Part shown: positions 1 to 7,478 of the stretch, in pieces | How positions within the stretch are numbered: the first letter of the stretch is position 1 | How the letters are laid out: each line of letters opens with the position of its first letter | Source of the DNA: Mariprofundus sp. | GTDB taxonomy: Bacteria > Pseudomonadota > Zetaproteobacteria > Mariprofundales > Mariprofundaceae | Direction: 5' to 3' | Length of the DNA: 32,501 bases | NCBI GenBank assembly: GCA_030951025.1 | Contig: JAUZQK010000084.1 | Location: 1 to 32,501, forward strand | Notes under the pieces: generated by a model | Told to the model about the DNA's origin: nothing | Databases searched by the model: none | Seen by the model: the letters and a program-made list of their open reading frames with translations, nothing else | Translations under genes and position numbers: made by a program

Positions 1-134
1 ACTTGCTGGATAGCGCCCCGCTTTCACGCCTGCCCACAGGTGCTTTTGGATAGTGGGAACACGGCTAAAATCGCCGGTAAGCGTACAAAGCCGACTGCCG
101 GTAGCGTGGCGGGGATATTTGGAGTATTCTGCAT
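1..134 (-). pseudogene. AlpA-family phage/island regulator, frameshifted and cut by the window edge
   Basis: Read on the minus strand from the ATG at 134, the frame gives a short leader and then GFVRLPAILAVFPLSKST, which is the opening of AlpA-type helix-turn-helix regulators (excisionase-like activators found beside integrases). The frame then hits TGA, but shifting by one base near 35-38 continues as WAGVKAGRYPAS, exactly the continuation expected for the family. One base appears missing in what should be a TGG-TGG codon pair. A perfect palindrome, ATAGCG-AA-CGCTAT, lies just upstream of the start at about 137-150. The product would be a small DNA-binding protein controlling an integrase or excision. 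A sequencing error cannot be excluded as the source of the shift. Confidence 0.72.
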
Positions 135-136
135 GG

Positions 137-150
137 CATAGCGAACGCTA
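137..150. promoter_or_regulatory. palindrome upstream of the AlpA-like gene
   Basis: ATAGCGAACGCTAT is a perfect 6+6 palindrome around AA, placed immediately upstream of the AlpA-like ATG on the minus strand. Its position fits an operator for that regulator or its repressor, but this is inferred from placement alone. Confidence 0.35.
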
Positions 151-278
151 TACATATAATCTGTGAACAATAAACCGAATTGAGCGATTTTACGGATTTA
201 ATTGTGCTGGCACTTCTGATGGTACTTTTCACGAAAGAGGTTTTCTATTCGTTACTATATATGCGTTTATCAAAACTT

Positions 279-296
279 TTCGACTCCCGTCCTCCA
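279..296 (+). other. tRNA/tmRNA 3'-end-like block, possible att site
   Basis: TTCGACTCCCGTCCTCCA contains a T-loop signature (TTCGACT) followed by C-rich sequence like the 3' part of a tRNA-Ser or tmRNA gene. No matching 5' T-stem or tRNA body precedes it, so it is not a gene. A strong terminator starts five bases later. A partial RNA 3' end followed by an intact terminator is the pattern left at the far end of an island integrated into an RNA gene, and the AlpA remnant on its left supports this. Confidence 0.4.
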
Positions 297-300
297 ATAA

Positions 301-336
301 AATCCAGAGTGACTCAATGTCACTCTGGATTTTTTG
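301..336. terminator. strong rho-independent terminator
   Basis: Perfect 13-bp stem AATCCAGAGTGAC (301-313) / GTCACTCTGGATT (319-331), loop TCAAT, then a T run to 335. The minus strand also reads into TTTTATT after the stem, so it could act both ways. It probably belonged to the RNA gene whose 3' end is mimicked at 279-296. From 337 to 510 I see only A/T-rich sequence with short imperfect direct repeats around GAATGCTTTGA and no gene. Confidence 0.85.
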
Positions 337-526
337 CGTTAGGCCTGATGTTTTTGGGCTTGAATGCTTTGAATATGAATGCTTTGAGTTTGAATATTTC
401 GTGCTGAATCGTTGTCTATATTCCTGGATGCGTATGATGAATATTCGAAGCTTATCCCAACAGCGCAGGCCATTAAAATGAACACGGCAAGATATTATTT
501 GTTGTGCAACGGAGGGACGTTACTTG

Positions 527-796
527 ATGCCCGATGACAAAACACCCTTTGGCAATGCGCCTGATTGGTTCAGCGCAGCCATGCAGCGCGCTTCAGCTTG
601 CAATGCGGCTGAGTCGGCGCAGCGACAGCAGCTCGCTGATGTGCACAACCGACAGGAAAACATCCACGATCCGGATACCCTGGCTGATCAGCAGTTGTAT
701 ATTCAGGGTAAAATGGATCGGGATGAATATCAGGATTATTTGTTATTCAAGCACAGCGTTGCTCAAACCCAGGACAGCACAAAGCCGCATGCCTGA
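527..796 (+). CDS. small hypothetical hydrophilic protein
   Basis: 89 residues from the ATG at 527; a TTG directly before it is less likely because GGAGGGA at 511-517 is correctly spaced for the ATG. The protein is soluble and Gln/Asp-rich with no signal peptide or membrane segment. The C-terminal half (ADQQLYIQGKMDRDEYQDY) looks like a short helix-turn-helix or antitoxin-like tail, but I do not recognise the family. Its stop overlaps the start of the TSUP permease by 8 bases, so the two are almost certainly co-translated, and it may be a partner or regulator of that transporter. Function unknown. Confidence 0.7.
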   Translation: MPDDKTPFGNAPDWFSAAMQRASACNAAESAQRQQLADVHNRQENIHDPDTLADQQLYIQGKMDRDEYQDYLLFKHSVAQTQDSTKPHA

Positions 797-1592
797 ATTT
801 GATCTGTCGCTGTTGATCTATGGCCTTGCAGTCGGGCTGGGGGCTGGGCTGCTGGGTGGCTTGATGGCTGGTCTGGCGGGCATCGGTGGCGGCTTGATTT
901 ATGTGCCGGCGTTTTATGCTTTGATGCCGGTGCAGCAGGGCGGCGGCATGAGCACGTATATCTTTGCCAGCCTCGTTGCCATTGTGATCACCGGCTTTTT
1001 TTCATCTCGTTCGCATTGGCGGCTGGGGCATGTGGATTTCATATCCATGCGGAGACTGTTGCCCGGTTTGATGATCGGTGCAGGGCTGGGCTTGTGGAGC
1101 ACACTGCATGTGCCCGGCGCATGGATTCTATTTGCCCTGGCCGTTTTAAATGCCTGGGTCGCGTTTGATTATAATCGGACAATACAATCAAACAGAGCTT
1201 CAAACACAGCGCTTCCCCTGCTTTCAGGCCCTATTGGTTTTATCTCCGGCTTGCTGGGCATTGGTGGCGGCACCATGCTGGTTCCCTTGTTGCGTCGTCA
1301 TCTGGTCTTACGTCAGGCGGTTGGCACATCAGCCATCTCTGGGCTGGTCATGGCTCTGGCGGCGGTTGTGATGAATATCAGCCTGGAGTCCAGCTGGTAC
1401 GATGCATTAATGAAACAATGGGTGTTCTTGTTCGGTGTCTGGCTTGGCATCATGATCATTCTGCCACACAGCATTCATTGGGCGGCTGGTTTGCATGAAC
1501 GTATGGCTGAACCGGTATTGCGTTTCATGCTCAAATCCATGTTTGCAACGCTATCGATTAGCTTTTTATTGGCTGCGCTGATGTCCCGTTAG
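789..1592 (+). CDS. TSUP (TauE/SafE) family membrane permease
   Basis: 267 residues from the ATG at 789, inside the end of the preceding gene; the open frame extends further upstream but that part is out-of-frame shadow of the small protein. The protein is almost wholly hydrophobic with about eight membrane segments. Two pseudo-symmetrical glycine motifs, MAGLAGIGGGLIYVP near residue 27 and GLLGIGGGTMLVP near 155, mark the two halves of the TSUP fold. Family members export or import sulfite, sulfonates, thiosulfate and other small anions across the inner membrane. The substrate cannot be told from the sequence. It converges on recG with only 27 bp between stops and no obvious terminator. Confidence 0.88.
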   Translation: MPEFDLSLLIYGLAVGLGAGLLGGLMAGLAGIGGGLIYVPAFYALMPVQQGGGMSTYIFASLVAIVITGFFSSRSHWRLGHVDFISMRRLLPGLMIGAGLGLWSTLHVPGAWILFALAVLNAWVAFDYNRTIQSNRASNTALPLLSGPIGFISGLLGIGGGTMLVPLLRRHLVLRQAVGTSAISGLVMALAAVVMNISLESSWYDALMKQWVFLFGVWLGIMIILPHSIHWAAGLHERMAEPVLRFMLKSMFATLSISFLLAALMSR

Positions 1593-1619
1593 TTCTTATT
1601 TTTGTACGTGTTGCTTGGC

Positions 1620-3635
1620 TTAGTCGGTGGACTCGGCACAGGGTCGCCAGAATTGTTGCATGGCTTCATTGCTACTGAATTCTGGCAGGCATTCGAAATA
1701 TTGGCGCATGAGAGGCGCATCATCCGCCATATTCAGCAGGCGAAATCCGGCATCACCATGTTGGCGTGTACCGATGGCATCACCACTACCGCGCAAGGCC
1801 AGATCTGCTTCAGCCAGTGTTAAACCATCGTGTGTGTTGACCAGTTGTTTTAAGCGTTCATTGGCAGTTTGAGATGCCTGATCACCCGCAATGAGTATGC
1901 AATAACCCTGTTCATGCGAGCGGCCAACCCGGCCTCTAAGCTGGTGCAGTTGCGCTAATCCATACGATTCAGCCTGCTCAATCACAATCAAACGCGCTTC
2001 GACGACATTCACCCCCACTTCGACCACGGTGGTAGAAACCAGAATATTGCAGGCACCGTTTGAGAATGCATCCAAGGCCGCCTGTTTGGCCTTTGATTTC
2101 ATGCGTCCATGTAGCCCCATAACAACGGCTTTGGGAAAATGTGAGCTGAGTAATTCCGCCCGCTGATCGACAGATACACCATCCTCATCTTCATCAATAC
2201 GCGGCACAATCCAGTAAATACGGCCTTGGTCATTGAGAATGCGTTGCATGCCATCAGCCAGTGCTTTCATTTTAGCCGCCGCAATAACCCGCGTTTCCAC
2301 CGCCTTTCGACCCGGCGGCATGCCGCGCATAATGCTTAAATCCATGTCGCTATATAACGATAAAGCCAGAGAACGGGGGATGGGGGTAGCGGTCATGCCG
2401 AGCAAATGAACAGCGGCAGTGCCCTGTTGTTTTTTATCGGCCAAGCCCCAGCGCTGACGCACGCCAAAGCGGTGCTGTTCATCCACCAGTGCCAGCGCCA
2501 GATGCTTGAATACCACATCGTCTGTGAGCAGCGCATGCGTGCCGACAATCAGGTTGATTTCACCACTCACAAGGCCTGCCAATATTTCACGTCGTGCTTT
2601 GGCTTTGCAGCTACCGGTCAATAATGCGATATTGAGCCCTAATGGCGTAAACAATGTCTGCAGTGTTTCAGCATGCTGGTTGGCCAGCACTTCAGTCGGT
2701 GCGAGCAGGGCAGCCTGATAGCCGCAGGCGGCAGCTTTGACCATGGCGAGCGCGGCAATCCAGGTTTTCCCTGAACCCACATCACCCTGCAACAAACGGT
2801 GCATGCGTTTGCCGCTGTGCAGATCGGCAGTAATATCCTGCCAGGCTGATTGCTGTGCCGGTGTTAATGGGAAGGGGAAGTTGGCCAATAATTGATGACT
2901 GAGTTGTTCGTCTTGTAACGATACAGCCGGGCAATCGGCAGCCTTTTTCTTCTCCTGCATCAAGCGTAAATAGATAATCATTTCTTCACTTTTCAAGCGG
3001 CTCACGGCTGTTTGTAATTGTTGCCGGGCAATGTCATGGGGTTGATGAATATGCTGCAAAGCCTGAGACAAGCTGGGCAAGTGCACCGCTTGCAGTGAAA
3101 CATCCAGCGGACTGCTGAGCGATGCAGGCATGCGTGTTAAAATATGTTGAATGAAGCTTGTCAGGCGCTTGCTGCTCAAACCGGCAAGGCTACTGTATTG
3201 AGGCTGAAAGCCTGGCCTGAACTGTTCAGGTAAACACCAGTCGGGATGCGGCATTTGCTTGTGCCCTTTCCAGCTTTCCAGTGTGCCGCGCACCGAGATT
3301 TCGCGTCCTTCGCCAAGCCTGGCATCGTTCATCATGTAGCCTGAATGGAAAAAGTTGAGTGCGACTTGGCCTGTATCATCAGCGATATGCAAGCTCACCT
3401 GTTTGCTGCGGCCAAAGCCACGTGCCTGACGGCTGACAATGCGACCTTGGATGCGGGCGCTGTGATGTTCAATCAACTGATCAATCGGGGTGATCTGGCG
3501 ATCATCGATATAATCCTTGGGCAAGTGCAGCAGCAAATCACCGAGGCAATGGATATCGCGCGCCAGCAGCCGCTTTTGCAGCGCCGGTCCAATGCCGGGC
3601 ACGATAGCAATCGATTGTGCAAAAAAATCGTACAT
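1620..3635 (-). CDS. recG: ATP-dependent DNA helicase RecG
   Basis: 671 residues, slightly shorter than the roughly 690 usual for RecG. The N-terminal wedge/OB region covers about residues 1-180. The SF2 helicase motor follows: Walker A GDVGSGKT (284-291), DEQH box with HRFG (385-391), motif III GMTATPIPRS (413-422) and motif VI QLHQLRGRVGRS (562-573). RecG is a monomeric double-stranded DNA translocase that regresses stalled forks and unwinds branched DNA such as R-loops and D-loops. The start at ATG 3635 has only a weak ribosome-binding site. A repeat-bearing gap separates it from glnE on the same strand. Confidence 0.97.
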   Translation of the reverse strand: MYDFFAQSIAIVPGIGPALQKRLLARDIHCLGDLLLHLPKDYIDDRQITPIDQLIEHHSARIQGRIVSRQARGFGRSKQVSLHIADDTGQVALNFFHSGYMMNDARLGEGREISVRGTLESWKGHKQMPHPDWCLPEQFRPGFQPQYSSLAGLSSKRLTSFIQHILTRMPASLSSPLDVSLQAVHLPSLSQALQHIHQPHDIARQQLQTAVSRLKSEEMIIYLRLMQEKKKAADCPAVSLQDEQLSHQLLANFPFPLTPAQQSAWQDITADLHSGKRMHRLLQGDVGSGKTWIAALAMVKAAACGYQAALLAPTEVLANQHAETLQTLFTPLGLNIALLTGSCKAKARREILAGLVSGEINLIVGTHALLTDDVVFKHLALALVDEQHRFGVRQRWGLADKKQQGTAAVHLLGMTATPIPRSLALSLYSDMDLSIMRGMPPGRKAVETRVIAAAKMKALADGMQRILNDQGRIYWIVPRIDEDEDGVSVDQRAELLSSHFPKAVVMGLHGRMKSKAKQAALDAFSNGACNILVSTTVVEVGVNVVEARLIVIEQAESYGLAQLHQLRGRVGRSHEQGYCILIAGDQASQTANERLKQLVNTHDGLTLAEADLALRGSGDAIGTRQHGDAGFRLLNMADDAPLMRQYFECLPEFSSNEAMQQFWRPCAESTD

Positions 3636-3685
3636 AGATGAGCCGAGACTAACTCGAACGCTTGAGTAACAAAATCAAAAGCATT

Positions 3686-3793
3686 AACCGCAAAGCACTC
3701 GGAGGACGCAGAGCAGGAACAGCTATTGTGAGATAGTCTTTCCATAACAGTCTGTGGCTTTCCGCCTCTGCGTCCCTTGCGTCCTCGGCGCTG
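3686..3793. repeat. inverted pair of dispersed GGACGCAGAG-type repeats
   Basis: The left arm (3686-3722) contains AACCGCAAAG and GGAGGACGCAGAGCAGGAA. The right arm (3752-3793) read in reverse gives GAGGACGCAAGGGACGCAGA. The arms match imperfectly, could fold into a long hairpin, and form the bulk of the 205-bp recG-glnE gap. Related copies lie at 9975-10005 and, more degraded, near 16500. A small A/T-rich hairpin, GAAAAAC-AGT-GTTTTTC, follows at 3793-3809. Confidence 0.7.
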
Positions 3794-3840
3794 AAAAACA
3801 GTGTTTTTCTGGATTCGGAGCCGCGCAGCGGGGTGAAGCG

Positions 3841-6642
3841 CTATTCATGCACGTTGCAGCTTAGCAGGCGTTGGAATAAATCATGCACCGTGTCCATGCG
3901 CTGACGCAGTACATCGGGGCATGTAATCGCGGCATGGCGATGCATGGTCTCCCATTCGGTGGCTGAGCTATCATTGGGCAGTTTACCAATAGAGCGCCAT
4001 AGCTCTACCCGCAAGGCATTCTCCATTTGGCGGTAATCCAGATAGGTGGCAGCCAGAATGCCACTCTGTTGCCGCCAGAGCAGCGGGGCATGGGCGGGTA
4101 TTTGAGATAAAATATCGCATGTTCTGCGTGCATCAATGCCAAAGGCAAGGCGGGCGTATTGCGCCAAAAACTCAATATCAACAAGCCCCCCTGCATCATG
4201 TTTTACATTCATGATCTGATCCGATTTACTGGCCAGATGATCCAGCATTTTGGCGCGCATGATGCGCACATCCTCAGCCAAAGTCTGATGATCGCGTGGC
4301 TGATGCAAAACATCTTCAATCACCCGCGTTAATTGCTCTTTGGCGCTGGCTGTGCCTGCGGCAGCTCTGGCTCGGCATAATGCCTGATGTTCCCATGTTT
4401 GGGCTTCATTGCGCTGATAATCGTGAAAACCTGCCAAACTGGTAACCAGCACACCGGAACAGCCGGAGGGGCGCAAGCGTGCATCAAACGCATAGCCTGC
4501 ACCAAACGGTGACTGGCCGGACAAATATTGAATCATACGCCGCCCAATGCGCTGGGCATGTTCGCCATAACTGCGTTTCCCGATCATTGCCGATGGCTGC
4601 CCATGCACCAGCACAAAGACCATATCCAGATCAGAAACCAAGCCCATCTCCCGGCTACCGTGTTTGCCCATTGCCAAGGCCACAAAAGGGAAATCTGCGG
4701 GCAGGGCCATTTCATGCAGACATAAACGCAAAGCAGCATCCGTGGCGGCATCGGCGACATCAGCCATCCAGCCACCGATGGTCATGGCATCGGCACTGTG
4801 TGCATCGACAGCCAGCGCCGATAACAAACGTCCACGATCCACCCAGCGACCGAGATCAGCCAGGCTTTGTTCGACATCATCGAAATCATTCAGGCCATCC
4901 AGTTCAGCGCAGATATGATCAATATCCTTATCGTGATGCTCGATCATCAGCGGCCATTCCAGCCAGGATGGATCTTGCACAATATGATCGGCCAGATAAC
5001 GGCTGGCCGATAACACCCCGATCAGCCAATCGAGCACACCCTGATGTGTGGCCAGTAAATCAATCCAGGTGGCGCGCCCTGAAATGCTATAAATGAGTCC
5101 GGCAAAGGCTTCTGTGGCCGCGACACCATTGGCATCATCGATCCAGTGTGGCATGGCCTGAGCCAGAATACGTTCCACCTGTACACGGCTGCGCTCAGGC
5201 AACAGACCCCGCGCCAAACACAGATCAATTTTTTTCAATGCCTGCTGCAGGCGTTCACGATCATCTGTGTTTAAATGTGCCAATGCGCGTTGCTCACCGA
5301 GCAACCAGCTATCTGTCTGCCCTTGATCGACCGGCTTGACGAAGGTCTGGAATGCCTCTTCTACGACAGCGGCATGCTGTTGCATCTGTGCATGGATATG
5401 ATCAATACCCGTCGCTGCTTCCAGATATTCAATATAATCATCGGGCAAAGCATGCGTTTGCTCACCGCGACGGGCTTGAATGGCATGTTCGATCCTGCGC
5501 CAAAAACGATAAGCGGCTTGCAATGCCACCACATCGTCTGCGCCAATCATGCCCCCCTGCTCAAGTCGGGAGATGGCTTGCATGCTGGGCTGCACACGCA
5601 GATCGAGATGTTTACCGCCGTGTAATAACTGCAGAGATTGGATGATAAATTCAATTTCACGAATGCCACCGCGCCCGCGTTTGACATCAAAGCCCGGCGC
5701 AATGCCGCCAGCCCCAGCCTGTTTATCAATGCGCAGCTTCATATCGGCCAATGCAGCAACGGTGGTATAATCGAGATAACGGCGATAAATAAACGGCGCA
5801 ATAGCATCGATCAACAACTGCCCTAGCGCCAGATCACCCGCCACTGGGCGCGCTTTGACCAGCATCGCACGCTCCCATGTTTGCCCGTATTCAAGATAAA
5901 AGTGTACCGTTGCATCGAGATTCAAAGCGATAGATGCCGCATCACCACCCGGCCGTAAACGCATATCCACCGGCCAAACCATGCCATCGGCAGTGCGCTC
6001 CCCCATCAAGCGAATCAACATGCGTGATAAATGCATATAATATTCAGCCACAGGCACTGATTTGCGTCCACCGCTTGAATGACCCGATCCCTGCCAAACG
6101 AATAAAGGATCAACATCCGAACCGAGATTTAATTCACGCCCGCCAAGCTTACCGAGGCCAATCACACAAAATGACCCGCCTTCAATCATACCAAATCGAG
6201 CCGCAATCAAAGACACAGCCATATTCAAGGCTGCATCGAGTAAACCCGAAGCCAGATCGGCAATCGCCTGGCAGGACATATCCATATCACCAGCCAAACC
6301 GATTTCCCACCAGATCAAATGCCGATGCGCGCGCTGTTTACAGCGGCGCAAATGCGCCATGCAGGCAGGCAAATCATTGTTATCACGATTTGGAATCCCG
6401 CTTGAAATTTTGGCCGGAATCGAGAGCGGAACCCCGGTCGGAACCCAATCTGCACCACCATCAGGCAACAGCGCTTGATCAGCCCCAACAAACAAGGCCT
6501 GCCATTCCGCTTCGGTCGCTGTGCGCATCAACGATGCAAAACAAGGCGATAAGGCAAACACCCGCCGCACATCAGCATGCAGCTTGGGGTCTGTAGTTTC
6601 CAGAATAGCATCAATCAGCGTGGGTTTTACATGCGTGGACAT
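3841..6642 (-). CDS. glnE: bifunctional glutamine synthetase adenylyltransferase/deadenylase GlnE
   Basis: 933 residues from ATG 6642; a GTG at 6711 would add 23 residues but gives an atypical N-terminus. Two nucleotidyltransferase modules are present. The N-terminal one (deadenylylation) has GLGKLGGRELNLGSDVDP and the C-terminal one (adenylylation) has MGKHGSREMGLVSDLDMVF, each with the SDxD metal-binding pair. Length matches the family (about 945). GlnE adds or removes AMP on glutamine synthetase in response to glutamine and the PII protein, setting nitrogen assimilation. It lies downstream of a 127-bp gap shared divergently with tRNA-Leu. No GlnB, GlnD or GlnA is in the window. Confidence 0.96.
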   Translation of the reverse strand: MSTHVKPTLIDAILETTDPKLHADVRRVFALSPCFASLMRTATEAEWQALFVGADQALLPDGGADWVPTGVPLSIPAKISSGIPNRDNNDLPACMAHLRRCKQRAHRHLIWWEIGLAGDMDMSCQAIADLASGLLDAALNMAVSLIAARFGMIEGGSFCVIGLGKLGGRELNLGSDVDPLFVWQGSGHSSGGRKSVPVAEYYMHLSRMLIRLMGERTADGMVWPVDMRLRPGGDAASIALNLDATVHFYLEYGQTWERAMLVKARPVAGDLALGQLLIDAIAPFIYRRYLDYTTVAALADMKLRIDKQAGAGGIAPGFDVKRGRGGIREIEFIIQSLQLLHGGKHLDLRVQPSMQAISRLEQGGMIGADDVVALQAAYRFWRRIEHAIQARRGEQTHALPDDYIEYLEAATGIDHIHAQMQQHAAVVEEAFQTFVKPVDQGQTDSWLLGEQRALAHLNTDDRERLQQALKKIDLCLARGLLPERSRVQVERILAQAMPHWIDDANGVAATEAFAGLIYSISGRATWIDLLATHQGVLDWLIGVLSASRYLADHIVQDPSWLEWPLMIEHHDKDIDHICAELDGLNDFDDVEQSLADLGRWVDRGRLLSALAVDAHSADAMTIGGWMADVADAATDAALRLCLHEMALPADFPFVALAMGKHGSREMGLVSDLDMVFVLVHGQPSAMIGKRSYGEHAQRIGRRMIQYLSGQSPFGAGYAFDARLRPSGCSGVLVTSLAGFHDYQRNEAQTWEHQALCRARAAAGTASAKEQLTRVIEDVLHQPRDHQTLAEDVRIMRAKMLDHLASKSDQIMNVKHDAGGLVDIEFLAQYARLAFGIDARRTCDILSQIPAHAPLLWRQQSGILAATYLDYRQMENALRVELWRSIGKLPNDSSATEWETMHRHAAITCPDVLRQRMDTVHDLFQRLLSCNVHE

Positions 6643-6729
6643 TGCATGAGTATAACCAGCATCGGCAGCAGATAACATCCCGACGTGCAAATTAAACCCG
6701 TGCTTGAGCACTGTATTTACAATGCTTTC

Positions 6730-6757
6730 TTGACACTGTGAACGTCAATTCTAACAT
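6730..6757 (+). promoter_or_regulatory. probable sigma-70 promoter of tRNA-Leu
   Basis: TTGACA at 6730-6735 and TAACAT at 6752-6757 are separated by 16 bp, and the tRNA starts 12 bp after the -10 hexamer. The -35 is consensus and the -10 matches at four of six positions. Confidence 0.55.
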
Positions 6758-6769
6758 GGCCGACCTTCT

Positions 6770-6854
6770 GCCGAAGTGGTGAAATTGGTAGACACGCTAC
6801 CTTGAGGGGGTAGTGGGGAAACCCGTGCTGGTTCGAGTCCAGTCTTCGGTACCA
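6770..6854 (+). tRNA. tRNA-Leu (anticodon GAG)
   Basis: 85 nt including encoded CCA. The acceptor stem GCCGAAG pairs with CTTCGGT (the first pair is G-U), discriminator A. The anticodon arm CTACC-TTGAGGG-GGTAG gives GAG at 6804-6806, reading CUC and CUU. A long variable arm (TGGGGAAACCC region) and T-loop TTCGAGT are as expected for a class II leucine tRNA. It is single, with its own promoter and a terminator at 6879-6915. Confidence 0.97.
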
Positions 6855-6878
6855 TTAGAAGGTTCCACAAGGAACCAT

Positions 6879-6915
6879 AAAAGCCTGCAAGCCTCGTGCT
6901 TGTGGGCTTTTTTTT
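6879..6915 (+). terminator. rho-independent terminator of tRNA-Leu
   Basis: AAAAGCC-TG-CAAGC (6879-6892) pairs with GCTTG-TG-GGCTTTT (6898-6911) through a small internal loop and runs into eight or so Ts. A second small hairpin, GGTTCC-ACAA-GGAACC, sits at 6861-6876 just after the CCA end. Confidence 0.85.
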
Positions 6916-6922
6916 GTAAACC

Positions 6923-7171
6923 ATGTTTGAGCTGCTTACCAAGCCTCAAACAACAGCCCATGGTTTGACCCTGCATGTGGCACTGCCGGCTTTTTGACAA
7001 CAATATCCCGACAATCCCGACATCATCAGCCGCTTCAAACAACGCCACACAGAAACCGAACGCAAACGCACCGAGCAAAGCTTTCTGGTAGCCATGGCAG
7101 AGATTGAAGAACTGGATGGAGAACGGGCAGCAAAAAGAATTGACCACCTCACGCTCGCTCCCGTGTGGTAA
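6923..7171 (+). pseudogene. hsdM: type I restriction-modification methyltransferase (HsdM) remnant
   Basis: This is not an intact gene but carries two diagnostic pieces of an N6-adenine HsdM. Frame 2 at 6967-6999 reads DPACGTAGFLT, the SAM-binding motif I (DPxxGTxGFL). Frame 1 at 7001-7090 or so reads NPDIISRFKQRH and then RKRTEQSFLV, the conserved C-terminal HsdM signature normally several hundred residues away. An in-frame TGA at 6995, frameshifts and a large internal deletion join them; the catalytic NPPF region is absent. The tail up to the TAA at 7169 looks scrambled. The RTEQSF and DPACGTAGFLT matches are from memory of the family. The hsdR remnant 700 bp downstream on the same strand supports the call. 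Confidence 0.82.
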
Positions 7172-7189
7172 CGAACACAAAATTCGGGT

Positions 7190-7221
7190 TTGCATATTAT
7201 TTCAAGATTCCCTAATATGCA
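7190..7221 (+). promoter_or_regulatory. promoter with overlapping inverted-repeat operator of the toxin-antitoxin operon
   Basis: TTGCAT (7190-7195) and TAATAT (7213-7218) with exact 17-bp spacing form a good sigma-70 promoter 30 bp before the antitoxin gene. TGCATATTA (7191-7199) and TAATATGCA (7213-7221) are perfect inverted repeats covering both hexamers, 22 bp centre to centre. That geometry suits two antitoxin dimers or a toxin-antitoxin complex blocking polymerase, the usual autoregulation in Phd/VapB systems. Confidence 0.72.
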
Positions 7222-7250
7222 TACTTGCAGTGTACATTTAAGGAGTTCCC

Positions 7251-7478
7251 ATGCAGACCAATGCTGTTGATTTACGCCGGAACATGAAAGATATTATGCG
7301 GGCAGTAGAGCGACATGAACCTGTCACTATTTTTTATCATGGCAAAGAAAAAGCTGTGATACATGCGATTGAGCAAGCTGTACTTGGTAGCGTTGAAAAA
7401 CACCCTTTCTTTTCGATGTACGATGATGAAAGCAGCGTGGAGAATATCATGAATACGCTGCGTGGCGGCCGTTATTGA
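7251..7478 (+). CDS. Phd/YefM-type antitoxin
   Basis: 75 residues. The N-terminal half (AVDLRRNMKDIMRAVERHEP then TIFYHGKEKAVI) follows the Phd/YefM DNA-binding fold, in which an antitoxin dimer binds its own operator. The acidic C-terminal tail would thread into the toxin active site. AAGGAG just before ATG 7251 is a strong ribosome-binding site, and a promoter-operator lies immediately upstream. The TGA stop overlaps the toxin ATG by one base, so the pair is translationally coupled. It neutralises the PIN-domain RNase that follows. Confidence 0.85.
   Translation: MQTNAVDLRRNMKDIMRAVERHEPVTIFYHGKEKAVIHAIEQAVLGSVEKHPFFSMYDDESSVENIMNTLRGGRY

Noticed and set aside
355-400. Short direct repeats around GAATGCTTTGA
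   Set aside because: Irregular spacing and low complexity; no sign of CRISPR or iterons. No CRISPR array was seen anywhere in the window.
180-407. 75-codon plus-strand frame from a TTG
   Set aside because: It runs straight through a perfect rho-independent terminator and the att-like block, has no ribosome-binding site, and its hydrophobic stretch is A/T-driven.
4479-5096. 205-codon plus-strand frame inside glnE, and other long opposite-strand frames in glnE
   Set aside because: They are antisense shadows of a full-length conserved gene, with no family resemblance.
6751-6942. Minus-strand frame with GLEPARVSPLPPQ
   Set aside because: It is the antisense translation of tRNA-Leu, a well-known spurious protein type.
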